Positions 1-11,945 of a stretch of DNA of 64,000 bases are shown one piece after another. The stretch is from positions 1,343,925-1,407,924 of the forward strand of contig VXAU01001251.1 of assembly GCA_013399695.1 (NCBI GenBank), written 5' to 3'. Every line of letters starts with the position of its first letter. The stretch's first letter is position 1. The DNA comes from Formicarius rufipectus. Lineage: Eukaryota; Chordata; Aves; Passeriformes; Formicariidae. A program made the translations under genes and the position numbers. The notes under the pieces were generated by a model. That model was not told the DNA's origin. It made no database searches and was given only the letters and a program-made list of their open reading frames with translations.

Positions 1-523
1 TAGATTCTAGAAATTGTGATTCTAATAAAAACCGAAACACCAGTCATCACTCACTTCAAATGATATCACTTTGCATTTAAGATCAATCAGCCTCTCATCT
101 CGATTTAGACCAGCCCAGCATCAAGAGCTTAACTGACTCTAATGTTAAAGGGGTTTGGCATATCAAATCAAAGTTTTGAGTCCAATATAATCTTTGAGCA
201 TTGGTGACCCCAAAATACTGCCCATCAACAAAATGCAGATGTGAAACTTTATTACTCCTTTCTGTTCCAGTGAAGTGAATGAGTTTGATATTCAAATATG
301 CTCTTCATGAGAATCTGTTCTCTTTTGCTATTTAGTATTATTCAAATCTTTCTAATAAAGAATTCAGAATTAAATTCTTTCTAATAAAGAATGCAGGATT
401 AAATTAGTGAAAGGGGTAGGAGGAAGGTCATTGTAAAATAAAGTCACAACTGGAACACAGTAAAACTATTGCCTTGCAAGTCTATGCTCCTTGCCACTAA
501 GATCTTCAAATCTGCTTTACTGG
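1..523. other. Unique AT-rich DNA
   Basis: No coding region, RNA gene or recognisable transposon was seen here. The only structure is the short tandem pair at 348-405, listed separately. Confidence 0.5.
348..405. repeat. 29-bp direct tandem duplication
   Basis: Two adjacent 29-bp units (348-376 and 377-405) both begin ctttctaataaagaa and end attaaatt. They differ at about two positions, so the duplication is local and fairly recent. Confidence 0.85.
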
Positions 524-759
524 AAAAAAAAAATAACAAAAAAACCCCAAACCAAACCAACAAACAAAAACAACCCACCCAAACAAACAAACAAAACCAC
601 AAAACCAACCAAACCAAACACAAATAAACAAAACAATGAAATAAACAAACAAAACCCCCAAAACTATAACAACAACACACCAGGAAAAAAAAACCAACCA
701 ACCAACCAAAAAACCAAAACCAAACAAAAAAACAACCAATCAAACAAAAAAAAAAAAAC
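524..759. repeat. A/C-rich, nearly G-free low-complexity tract
   Basis: About 235 bases consist almost only of A and C on the plus strand, in units such as caaa, ccaa and aacc, with very few G or T. The complementary strand is therefore G/T-rich. Around 692-709 it carries four consecutive GG pairs spaced by TT, which could form a two-layer G-quadruplex. The tract ends exactly where the LTR at 760 begins. Frames open through it on either strand are a consequence of composition and are not genes. Confidence 0.9.
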
Positions 760-1344
760 TGTGTTGGTTTTAGTTTTGTCTGAGATAAAGTTAATTTTCT
801 CCATATTACTGGCTACTAATTGGCCAGTGTTTTATATTTGTGCAGGAAACAGCATACACAACACAGGAATGTTTTAGATGTTTCTGAACAATGCTTACAT
901 AGAGTGAAGGTTATCACCTCACCCTACCAGTGAGGGGGCTGGAGGTACACAAGATGTTAGAATGGGATGTGGAGGGGCCAGCTGGCCCCAACTGACCCAA
1001 GAGACATTCCATGCCATATGGCATCATGCTCAGCATATAAAACTGGAGTGAGAATAAGGAAGCTTGTGAGTGATAGCTTTTGACTTCCCAAGCCACTGCT
1101 GCATGTGATGGAGCCCTGCTTTCCTGGAGATGGCTGAACACCTGCCTGCCCATGGGAAGGGGTGAATGAATTCCTTCTTTTACTCTGCTTGTGTGTGCAG
1201 TTCTTGCTTTACCTGTTTAAATTTCTTTATGTCAATTCATGAGTTTTATCAGTTTTACCCTTATGATTCACACCCCCATCCCACCAAGGCAGAGGGAGCA
1301 AGCAGCTCTGTGGGGCTGAGTTGCCCACTGGGGTTAAACCACAA
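760..1344 (+). mobile_element. Solo LTR, avian ERVL-like endogenous retrovirus
   Basis: The element runs from a TGTGTTGG-like 5' end to a 3' end reading ggggttaaaccaca. In order it shows a segment related to gataaagttaattttc, a promoter region with a TATA box after catgctcagcat, the downstream tract gatggagccctgctttcctgg and a terminal stretch rich in CCCATCCCACC. This is the usual layout of a common avian ERVL-type LTR. No gag or pol sequence follows, so it is a solo LTR left by recombination between the two LTRs of a provirus. A sister copy in the same orientation is at 50691-51236. No clear 5-bp target duplication is visible, which suggests an old insertion. The family assignment rests on pattern memory and not on a search. 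Confidence 0.85.
1036..1041 (+). promoter_or_regulatory. TATA box of the LTR promoter
   Basis: TATAAA lies in the U3 part of the LTR at 760-1344, in the same context (catgctcagca before it) as in the sister LTR near 50957. It could in principle still drive transcription toward the plus strand. Activity is not shown. Confidence 0.55.
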
Positions 1345-4300
1345 TAATCTTAAATATTCAAAATTAACACACATCAACCTTATAAAGAGGCTTACATACC
1401 CAGCCATATTTTTAAAGACTTTTTTTCCCAAGTGATCATATGGAGGTACTGAACCAGAATTCTGCCATGAAAAAGACCAGAAGGAGGCTTTTCTGATCTT
1501 TGGGTTCAATTATACTTGAGTGGTTTTCAAGAAAATGATAGAGGACTTTTTATTGTGGGTTTAATTGATGACTCCTATTAAAAAAGTTCCAGTGTCTTAG
1601 TTCACTGATGTTTAGAAACTGTTTTATTTCTAACTTTCATGTTTTTAAGGATAACATGAATTTATTCTGATGCCACTATTTCTTTTAGAATAAAAGGCTC
1701 TTCACAACCCACATGGTGATCCCTAATATATACTTATAACCTTCCATCTCATATCATCTCATCATAGTGTTCATTTTGCTAGGAAAAATAATCTTCACTA
1801 AGTATCACCAAGATTTGTCTCTACAAGACTTAAGTTAAAAAAAACCTCCTCCTTGCATGGGCTATGACTTGGCTTGATGGTTGAATTGCTCTATCATTAG
1901 AATGTGATAATATAAGAATAAATAAATCTTGATATCAGTGTGAGCTTTGTGCTATGTCCATCTGGTGAAATGTGTTATGTTGTTCCTAGAATAAGTCATG
2001 CACATCCTACTTAAATATGATCCCAACAGCCATCTCAGTGCAGCATTACCCTACTGGTTGACTCAATAAAAGTCATGTCAGGAAAGGGGCTAGATTGCAT
2101 AGTCACTAAGAGGGACCCAAGGAGATGGTCACAAATCCCATTCTAATAGTCTATATCTCCACCTCATTGGCACACTGAGGCTGAGCCTTGAGAGCCTTAC
2201 ACCCATGACAGAACTCATTATTGGCTATAGCCCTATTAGTGATTTCTTTTGCAGAGAATGACACACATTCTAAGCACACCTAAATCCATTCTGCCCTTGC
2301 CCCGAAGGTAGCTTATTCTCTTCTTAAACCTCTCTTCGGATAGTTTGAACAAACAGTAGTTGAGACTAGTTATGACCTGCTTTAGCCGTGTTTTAATTGC
2401 CTTGCCAGTTATCTGGGCTTCTAAAATTTTTCTCACATGATTCACGTATGTTTTTCTTCTGCCCAGTATGCCAATTGTATGTGTGTGAAAGGAAAGGCAT
2501 GACAGGATTTAGCCAAGCTCTTTCCCTTAACAGAAAATGATAGTATTTCAAAGTTATATTAACACTTGTCTTTACTGAATAGTATGCAGCTGGTTTTCTT
2601 TCACATTTCATAATTATATTAGGTCTTTTGCATCAACACTGTACCTATGCATTTATTTGATGGGAAATTCAGTAGTATGACAGTTTCAGATGCCATATAT
2701 TCTTCACCCAGGGCAGTTGGCATCTTACTGATAATAGCTGGTAGTTTTCAAAGGGGAACTTTTTGCTGAGTAAAAAGTCAGAAAAATGAAACAATATCTC
2801 TAAATCAAATCTAAATCTAAAATTCAACAGTAATAATAACTAGAATGATAATAGTGTATGAAATTCAAAAAATGGGTAATCAGTGTGATTATGGACCCAT
2901 AAGAGGTTTTTATTGGTGATGCTATGTATGGAGGACCACTCAGAAAAGGTGGCAGATCATTTTAAGTACTGTGCTAAGTATCAGAGTTCTTAAGCCAATC
3001 TACAGCTTAAATAGAATAGTCAGAGGCTGATAAGTGAAGTAACTTCTCTGATTAAAGTCATATGAGAGGTTTGTGCCAGACCCAAGAATAAAAGCCATGT
3101 GTCCTGGATACTACACCAGGGGTTCACACATTGTGTTGCACTGTCTTTTTGTACCTTTTAAGATGGTTTTCAGACTCCAGTGTGCCATTTCAACAGCTGC
3201 ATGTATGCTGTAACCACTTCAGGTTGTCATCCTTGAAATGCAGCATGGCTGCACAAAGCAGCACCAAGCCAACATGCAGGGTAGAGTGTTAGGAATGAAG
3301 GACAGTTTCTGCAGCTGGCAATGGAAAGTACTCAGTTTTTTCAAATAGCAAGCTAAAAAAACAAGGGAAAAATACAGAGTTCCCAGTGCATCATACTTCC
3401 TCTGCAGAATATCAGTCATAAAGATATGGAAGGGGGTATGAACTGTTCAGTATGGACTATTACTATTACACAGACACATTAGAATGAATGTAGCAGAAGT
3501 ATCTGGAAGCAACAAATAATGCAACATATTCTCTGTTACATCGCTCTATCACCTGTTTAAAAATTTGAACTATTAAGGGAAGAATCAATGGACTAGCGAC
3601 AGGTTTTCCGAATTTGTGAATATCTTCTCCTGATCTGTTTCTCAGTAATAAAATAGGATATCTTATCTGCACAATCCTAGCTCAAGAATTGAGTTGCCAT
3701 TAACTTTATGATCATTAACCTTGTTCAAAGGCAACAGTCATCCCTACAGGATAGTTCCAAGAAAAGTAATAAGGATCTGATATGGCTATGTATATGTCTG
3801 AGGCTCACATAAAAACAGTCTGTGTGTCAGTAGATAATTATTTTGTATGAGTTCTGGATGTTGGCCCAAATAAACAAAGGCATTTAGCAGTTGCAGGTAC
3901 AGTTGTTTAATGCTGAAATGTTTTTCAAGAGCTGTCAACTCTTTCAGGCTGACCTGTGGCAAGCTGAAATAAGATGGTACATGTTTTATTTATGGTGTTT
4001 CATTTTTATCTGTTCACATATTCATTGTTTCAATAGACAGTGCAATATTTGAAGGATTTTTGTGGAATGATGCCTTTCCATTAGTAAATTGCTTTTTGAG
4101 ATGCGGTCTGTATCAATGGTCAGATATCGAGCCCACTCAGGACAGTACCAAAGGTGTGAAAAGGCCTCACTAATAAAAAAACTCTGCTGTCTATAACATC
4201 TGGATATGACTGTCTTTTAACCACTCCTTGTTATCCCAGGAAAAGGGTGGAGATTTTCTATAGCAAAAGTTGCATAATACTAATCAAGAAGGGGAAAGGA

Positions 4301-5012
4301 ATGAAAACCTGTTTTGCCACACAGAAGTAGGACAAATAGTCCAAAAGAAGACTCTGTCAAAGTCTTGTCCCCGTTCCTTATGGGGAACCATATCTGATAA
4401 AGAGGAAAAGGTGCTGCAGACCTCAGAGACTGGAAAGAAATACAGCACCTCTGTGCGACCACCCTGACATGATGACAATCTGACATCAGGTCCACAGAGA
4501 GCATGACAATTCTGAAAGCTATCTAGGGCAATGTGTCACTGAAAAAGGGATTTCAGGCACCTCTAGGAGATTTATTTTCTATGTTATACTTCCCAGTGCA
4601 TTTATGGTACTGCCAACATAAATCTGCTAACTCCGGCCAAGCCCTTTAGAGCCCTTCATTTCACTACTTAGGGGAGAAACAGGATTGTTCCATTTCTTCC
4701 CATCTGGTAGACACATGAGGCAGCTCTGGGTGCAGAAGGGAAGGTCAGGTAAATAGGACACAGCACATGGTAAGAAGGACACACCTTTCCTTATGTGTAG
4801 AGGAGCAAAGGATGCAGGTTGTCTCCCTTCAGCTAAAAGTCAGATGGACCTGTCTTCTTAGCAATGAAATTCCTATTATTCATAATACAAAATCCATCCT
4901 TTAAGGAATTACTCAGTCTTTAATGTAGAGAAATGCAGACATTTGGCCAGAGCCACAATGAGTTTGTAGCTAGCTCATGCAGCAGACTCAAAATAAGTGG
5001 AGTTTATGCCAA
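1345..5012. other. Unique AT-rich DNA, no supported gene
   Basis: No transposon signature or convincing gene is visible. A 38-bp segment at 4711-4748 has a pyrimidine-rich acceptor and a CAG|gtaaat donor but no other support. Confidence 0.45.
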
Positions 5013-5074
5013 TACAGCATTTAGAGAGTCATAGATGAGATACAGCATTTAGAGAGTCATAGATGAGATACAGC
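5013..5074. repeat. 28-bp tandem repeat, about 2.2 copies
   Basis: A 28-bp unit starting tacagcatttagagagtc (5013-5040) is followed by an identical copy (5041-5068) and six bases of a third. Perfect identity points to a recent slippage event or an assembly effect. Confidence 0.9.
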
Positions 5075-7775
5075 CTCGGGTTTCCTGTCACACATGCCAG
5101 TACTCAGGCCTTAGGAGAAGAAGGCCAAGTGATACTGACAGAGGTATCTTCACTTGGATGTCTTCAGGACAGTCTGAGAGTGATAAGTAACTGCCAGGCA
5201 AAAGTCAATGTGGAAATCTCCAATTTCTCAATGCAATCTACTTCACGGCTTCTCCTCTCCCCTGTGTCAACCCACACTCTCTTCTCAGTTATCGTCATGG
5301 AACTCCAGACTAACATTACTGAAGTCCTTCATATTAATTCATATGTGCTTCTGTAAGAATTAAATTTGAATACAGCTCTCAAAAATTAGCATTTGCATAT
5401 CTCACTAGAGCAAATGAATTGCACTGAGTCACCATGAAAATTGACTGGGTAAGCTAATTGCATAATTTGGCTAGAGTCAGCAAGCAGGATACCTTGTCTC
5501 CACTCCCACAGACAGAAATCCACACCAAGATTTTTTGGTGTGCAAATGAACCTGATTTACTTTGATTATAAAACAGACTCATAGCTTAATAAAAGAAACC
5601 AAATTGTCTTAACTTGCATGTGCATGTGGAAGCTCCATAAATTATGGTCATATATAATGAATGGAATAAAGCCACAAAAGTTACATGAAAGCAAATGTTC
5701 CAATCAAACTTATGCTATGGTGCAAATCTGAAGTGACTTCACCAATCCCAATGAAGTTTCCCTGAGTTTACATTGGCTTAGCCGAAAACAGATTTTCCTC
5801 ATTAGCATTCAGCTGAAACTTTCACATGACAAGCATCATCATGAGCAATCATGATTTTTAAAGGTACAGCTTTCTTCACATTACACATAAGATTCCTCCT
5901 CCTTGTGCAGCATGCAAATAACACCTTGGAAAAGTACTACCTCCAAAGAAGACTCGTGTCTTTAACATTTTGTGTCATCGTATACTTCTACATATGTCCT
6001 TGACACATTTAACAGCCCCCTTTTCCTGGGTACAACATAACTGCATTGGTGAAGATCAGATTCCTCCTGGATTTCTTCATCCAATATTTGTTTCAGGGAA
6101 GGCATGTATTATCTCCTCCAAATTATGAGTGCTAACTTTTTCTACCAATATTTGAGAGCATCCCTTTCAAATTTCCTAAGGAGACATGTTGGGAGTGAAA
6201 GCATAATTCTGTTTTAAAATTCAGCATTCTCCATAACCACTCTTCAAAGCCTCAGACTGACAAAAATGTCAGAAAACCTGTGAAATTCCAGCCACCGTGT
6301 ATTGAACATGTCAAGTGGATGGCACTGCAGCCACGTGCTAGAGGTTTGCTTCCCAAAGAGAAACTGAGCATTTACCGGCAGGCAAGTGGATGCTCTGGCA
6401 CTAGCGCATGAAGCAAGAGGCTGGTGTAAGCCCACTCCTCTGGCAAGAAGAATGGAGAAATAACTCTGGAGATCATCACCTGAGCTGATGTCCCCTTCAG
6501 TGACTGTAACACTGCAACAGCTTCAGCTGCGACTGACATGTTCTTCAGTGTATGAATCACCGGGATGGTTTAAGAAAGATGTTTATGGGCCTGGCACAGA
6601 AACTATTTCTGCTGTTGACTTGTGAATTAAGTGAACTCACCAGCACACACCACATTCCTCTCTTACCTGTAGTTTTTGTTTCTAATATTTTGAGCCCTTT
6701 TGACAGGAGAAGATAAATCTTAGCTTGAGTTTCCTGTCTACCTCTAAACAGTGGCTATGTATGGGAGTAACTGCTGGCAGAAATTTTGACCAGAGTTAGA
6801 CCAAGTAAAGTCACTTCAAATTCACTTTTCTCTTTCTCACGCACAGGAATGCTTCTGTAGAAGGATGTTGTAATGAGGGTGTGACACATAGGAATGTCAG
6901 GAAAAAAAATGAACTGGGTGTTTTTGTTTGTTTGGTTGGTTTTTTTTACTTTTTCCCCTAACCTATAGAGGTCTAGAGTAAGGGGTTAAAATGTCGTTGT
7001 TTTTCTCCTGATGCTGGAGGGGTACAATACTATTTTTGAGGACCACACTAACCTCAAAAGAAGCCCCTGGCTCTCATACCTCATAGGAAAATTTAATTGC
7101 TGCTCTGAAAGCTTGTCCTGGATCACAGCAGCTGCCTTTTAGAGAGGTGAAATTCTCATCCCACACAGAGCTGGAAACTTCAACAGGAGGTGGGAGCATA
7201 GCAGGAACTTGACAGACCTAGTCTCTTAAATAACCAAGATGCTTTAGCACCCAAGATCTGTGAGCCAGAAACACCTGCCCACTGCTGTCAAAGAATACTG
7301 CCACACTCCCTCTGCGCCTGGTCTGCAGTGGGCAGTCAAACGCAGGAGCAGCTGTCTGCCCTCGAGGGAAAGCATTGTGAGGGGTGCTTGTTCACACTCC
7401 TTTCTACTCTTTAAAAGCATCTATTTATTGATATTTAAAAACACACAGCTGAACGAGTGAGTGACTGCCACATCCTGCTCCTCTCCTAGCACTGGTTTTA
7501 TCACAACAGGGGCTGGGTTAAGGCTACCATAGCACGATGAGGAATGCAGGGCTCCATTCTTTAGAATAACTTCATTAAGGAAAAACATAAACAAACACCT
7601 CCCAGTAAGTGTCAGGCTTACTGTTTACTGTCTCTCCAGAGTTTACAGCTAAGAACCAACTTGAACCTTACTCTGTTTTGTGGTTTAATGCTGTTTTCAG
7701 TGAGTTTAGCATCATGAAGGCGGGTTTGAAGCTGCTCTCCTCTCCTCTGAAGTCATGACTGAGACCCTTTTCCAG
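5075..7775. other. Unique DNA, no supported gene
   Basis: No repeat family or coding pattern was recognised. A short G/T-rich stretch lies around 6918-6950. Confidence 0.4.
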
Positions 7776-7814
7776 TGCTGATGATGAGATTGAAGCGATC
7801 AACCCAATTGCGAG
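7776..7814 (+). CDS. Candidate micro-exon (39 bp), gene unknown
   Basis: The segment follows a pyrimidine-rich acceptor (gagacccttttccag) and ends at a strong donor (GCGAG|gtgagc). Its length is a multiple of three. Only two frames are open, and one of them, which leaves one base before and two bases after whole codons, reads ADDEIEAINPIA followed by a split Arg/Ser codon, a composition typical of real protein. I do not recognise the gene. The segment lies in unique DNA with no nearby exon that clearly continues the frame. The support is the joint quality of both splice sites and the peptide. A chance match cannot be excluded. Confidence 0.3.
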
Positions 7815-9855
7815 GTGAGCAAGTGATGGGAACTATCGTTTTTATCTGGTCATCAGTTGCCTGAGCTCACACAAAGAGGAGGGGCTAGGAGGACTGATTC
7901 TACTTAGAGGCTGAAAATCATTATTCCTGAGAAAAGAGAAGGAATAAAATTCAGGTTTTTGAATACCATTATACGTCCCATCTCCTTTCCCACAGGAGCT
8001 TTGCTTAGGTTGTATTGTGGGTGTCCTACTCAGGAGGCAAAGTGCAGGCAATCAGCAAAGGCACATCTAACTCCCAGCTAATGACAAGAGATTGTGACTT
8101 TTCTTTGTGCCCACTCATTGGGAGAGGACACACAGTGAGATAATACCATCTCCAACTGGAAACCATGCCCAAAGATCTCATGTGTAAACTGGTTAGGAAG
8201 AGTCAGGAGGACATGTGAGCTAAGGCGTGTGTTTTGAGCTGAGACAGTTGAAGCAGATTTTATAAATTAATTTTGTATGTCAGGCCAAAATATGAGCCAA
8301 ATAAGGGTAACTTGAGATAAGGGACAACTTTCAATAGCTTCTGGGATTTCTTGATATTGAGCCAGGGAAGAGTTTGGAGCTCTGGAGCTAGATCTACCCT
8401 CTTCTTAACTGAGGGCAGCAATACACTCTGAACTGGGCAAAGGATCATATCCCACTCTGTTTAACAGTATGAGGAATTCGAGAGCTGCCGAATCTCGCCA
8501 AAATAAGAGTAGAGTTGCAATGAAGAGTTTTCATTAGACATGCACACTAAAACTGCAGTTTCATTCCAGCAAAAATATCTCATCCACAAGTACAAGGAGA
8601 ACAGCCCATCATAGCAGCCTTTTACACCTCCTGAAAAGTCATCTCAAGTGATTCCTGGTGATAAAACATTTCATTTGCTCCACTTAGGGTCCTTAGATGA
8701 TCAGATCAGATTTCATATAGATAAATTGCAGCCAGCTAGATAGAAAACAGTAAAATACTTCACTTGACACTTCCAATTTCAAGTTCAACTCAATGTCACA
8801 GAAATAGCCTTGCTTAGAAAATATCTTTGAATCAAGATACTTAGCGCTTCAAGTACATCTAAAAAGATCTATCTAAATAGCAACATTAACAAAATGATAG
8901 TGTGTCCAGCTTCTGCATGCAATAAAGGAGAAAGCACAGGGATTTTCTGCTTGGCTGTATTTAACTCTTTGATGAAATTTTTCATCTGCAGTTCTAGACT
9001 TTAGGATTTTTCCCTAGAAGTGGGCAACAAACTTCCTCACAATGTAGAAGTTTCTGCAGCATTTTCAGTGTGTTGCAAAAATTGAGCCTTAAAACACAAT
9101 GAAGAAAAGCATTCAGTTCCAATGGACAGGACCCAAACTATCTGTTTATGGGCAAGCAGAGATGGAAATGATACAGCAGCAATTAAATTATCATTTAAAC
9201 AAACTGCAGATACCAACCATGCACAGGCTCCAGATAACATCCATGACTTACTGAACTGTTTCAAAAACATAGTCACTGTGTTGCTAAAAGAATGTAATGT
9301 TTGGTTCAAACACAGCTGCAAAAATAACTGGGAAGAAACCTGGAGTCTTGAGTCCCATACCATTGTCGAAATGAAGTGACAAGAGGACCTACCACATGAA
9401 GTACTTTCACATTCTTCTCAATCACAATTTGCATCGTACATGTAAAGAATCATGAGTCTTCTTATTTTGTAGCTAAATCTTACCCAACTGTCCATAAATT
9501 TACAATGTAGAAACCATTCAAATGAACTTCTGAATCAAACTGCTAGTGAAGTTTGCACTTCTGCAAACAAAGGCACCAAACATGCACAGTCATTCTCATT
9601 TGCACTCTGCCCATATTGGTGTCTTGGCATTGAATACTTGTTGCAACCTTCAGCATGAGGGATATATGCGACTAATTCTAGTTGTCTCAAGTAAAAGCAT
9701 CTACATCTGCACAAGTCACCTTGCTCTGTTGTCTCAGAGAACAAAGAATTAACCCAGTGAAATTCCCACTGACTGCATGTGATGCAGCTCAACAAGATGG
9801 CTGTATTTGGTCACTTGACTGTATTGAAGCAGTCCCTGATGAAAGGCTAACAAAT
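7815..9855. other. Unique DNA, no supported gene
   Basis: There are no recognisable repeats or coding exons. Overlapping open frames on opposite strands near 9040-9380 and 9540-9880 have no splice context or family resemblance. Confidence 0.4.
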
Positions 9856-10690
9856 ACACTGGATAAGCTGAGGTAAAAGGATGCCATCCAGAGGGACCTG
9901 CACAGGCTTGAGAGGTGGCCCCATGCAAATCTCATGAGGGCCAGCAAGGCCAAGTGCAATGTACTGCCACCTGTGTTAGGGAAATCCTCAGTACCATACA
10001 GGCACGGTCACTGATGAACTGAGAAGGACTTGGGATATAAGTAGACAAAAAGTTGCTATGAGTCGGCAATGTGCACTCATCCCAGAAAGCCAAACTGGCA
10101 TCCTGGGCTGCATAAAAAACCAACATGGGCAGCAGGTCGAGGGAGGTGATTCTGCCCCTTTACTCCAGTCTCATGAGACCCCACCTCAAGTACTGCATCC
10201 AGATCAGGTCTCCAGTACAAGAAAGACATGGATATGTTAGAGAGTGTTCAGGGGAGGACTAAAAAAATTGTGAGAGGGATGGAACACCTTTTCTATGGAG
10301 CAAGGCTGAGAGAGTGGGGGTTGCTCAGCCTAGAGAAGGGAAGGCTTTGGGGACACCTCCTTGAAGACTTTTGATGTATAAAGGGCCCTTATAAGAAAGA
10401 TGGAGACTTTTTACAGGGGCCTGTATTAAAAAGACAAAGACTAATTACTTTAAACTAAAAGAAGATGAAAAGGACATAGATATTTTTTTAAAATGAAGAT
10501 AATAAGATGGTGAAACAGGTTACCCAGAGAAGTTGTGATTGCCTTATCCCTGCAAGTGTTCAAAGTCAGATTGGACACATCTTTGAGCAGCTTGATCTAG
10601 TGAAAGATGTCCCTGTCCTTGGCAGGATGGGGTTGGCTACATGATCTTTGAAGGTCCCTTCCAACCCAAACCACTCGATGGTTCTATGAT
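9856..10690 (+). mobile_element. CR1 LINE, 5'-truncated, plus strand
   Basis: This is a degraded CR1 (chicken repeat 1) non-LTR retrotransposon. It includes the ORF2 C-terminal region: at 10058-10120 the frame reads MSRQCALIPESQTG followed by ILGCIK, the usual CR1 motif. After that come the 3' UTR phrases ttggcaggatggggttggct and cttccaaccc. The 3' end is at the characteristic ttctatgat. Many frame breaks and an A-rich internal patch (10430-10500) show age. The 5' limit is approximate because similarity fades near 9860. Confidence 0.88.
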
Positions 10691-10959
10691 AAGTAGCTTA
10701 GGTGTAGGAACTACACTGTAGCCACCTACTGCTAGGAGAGATGGATTCCTTCCACAGCATATGTGCTAGGCTGTGAAGTATCAAGACTGAGGCACTGGAC
10801 ACTGTGTGGGTCTATAATGGTCAAGACAGTTTAAGTCAAGACTGTGTAAAAAAATAAGCTTGAACTTGTGTTAAGCTATTCAATATATCTTGAATTTGGT
10901 GCCACAAAAGGCAGATTTGGTTTGACAAAGGCTTAGCAGGGTGAGTAGATCCTACAACT
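10691..10959. other. Spacer between two CR1 copies
   Basis: No family was recognised in these 269 bases, which separate two CR1 fragments of the same orientation. Confidence 0.4.
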
Positions 10960-11286
10960 TCCTCCTGAGGTGAAGAGAAGGGTAGACACTGATCTCTTAT
11001 ATGTCATGGTCACTGATGGGACCTGAGGGAATGCCTGAAGTTGTGCCATGGAATGTGTAGGTTGGATATTAGAAATAGGTCCTTCACGTAGAGGATATCT
11101 GGGTGATGGAACAGGATCCTCAGGGAAGTGATCACAGCAACGAGCTTGACAGAGTCCAAGAAGCATTTGGACAATACTCTGAGGAACATGGTGTGACTCT
11201 TGGGGATGTTCCTACGCAGGGCTAGGAGTTGAACTCAATGATCCTTGTAAGTCCCTTTCAATTCGGCATATTCTGTGATTCTGTGA
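10960..11286 (+). mobile_element. CR1 LINE 3' fragment, plus strand
   Basis: The fragment starts in the ORF2 C-terminus (cctcctgaggtgaagagaag) and runs through agcatttggacaat and actcaatgatccttgtaag. It ends in the 8-bp-type tail attctgtgattctgtg. It is a different CR1 subfamily from the preceding copy because the 3' UTR text differs. Similarity to the common form is high, so this copy is probably younger than its two neighbours. Confidence 0.9.
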
Positions 11287-11689
11287 AAGAGTTTTGAGCC
11301 CAGTCTTAAGCTACCAAGTACACATGCCCTCCTTATCTTCAGTGCACTTCTAAGCAGACACTTAAATGCACACAACCAGTCAAAATAAAATGACCTTCTT
11401 CCTTTTTGGCATTACATAACTAGATGTGTACTATACTATCTGTATTGTCTATATATGCATTAGCCTTAAAAATCTATTCTGATTCCTGTACACGTGAAGA
11501 CAACTACATTTTGAACACAGCAGCACTATACATGATCGCCTTGGTTCCTAATGCCAAGAAATAGTAAAGCTTTGAGGAATACTTGTCAACACATCTGTTC
11601 TACTTCTGTGAACATAATGACCATCCACCTTTACATCAAAATTGTGTTCATTGGGAAAGGAAGTGAGTGGGTAACTATTGAAACAGCTT

Positions 11690-11945
11690 TTGGTTATAGT
11701 GGGCAGGACAAGAATAATGAGTTAGGCTTGTGGGAGATTTACGTCAGACATTAGGAAATACTTTCAAATGATAAGAACTGCAAAGAACAGGAACTGCCTG
11801 AGGACGCCGTGACACCTCTACACTGGAGGTCTTTAAAAACAAGACACACATTTATCAGGAGTGGCCTGAATATAGGAGATCCTGCCTTGGGTATCTGTAC
11901 CTAACAGATAACCTTCTTTCAGCTCTATGATACTATTCATGTTGT
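11690..11945 (+). mobile_element. Old CR1 3' fragment, plus strand
   Basis: The order of phrases (acgtcagacattaggaaata, tgataagaactg, gaggtctttaaaaac, cagctctatgata) matches the end of an ancient CR1-type LINE with heavy divergence. The last phrase is the decayed 3' terminus. Confidence 0.65.

Noticed and set aside
444..877. Long open frames on both strands
   Set aside because: They run through A/C low-complexity sequence. The Phe/Trp/Val- or Asn/Lys/Pro-rich translations reflect composition only.
4711..4748. Splice-bounded 38-bp segment
   Set aside because: The acceptor is good but the donor is weak and two frames read indifferent peptides. Likely chance.
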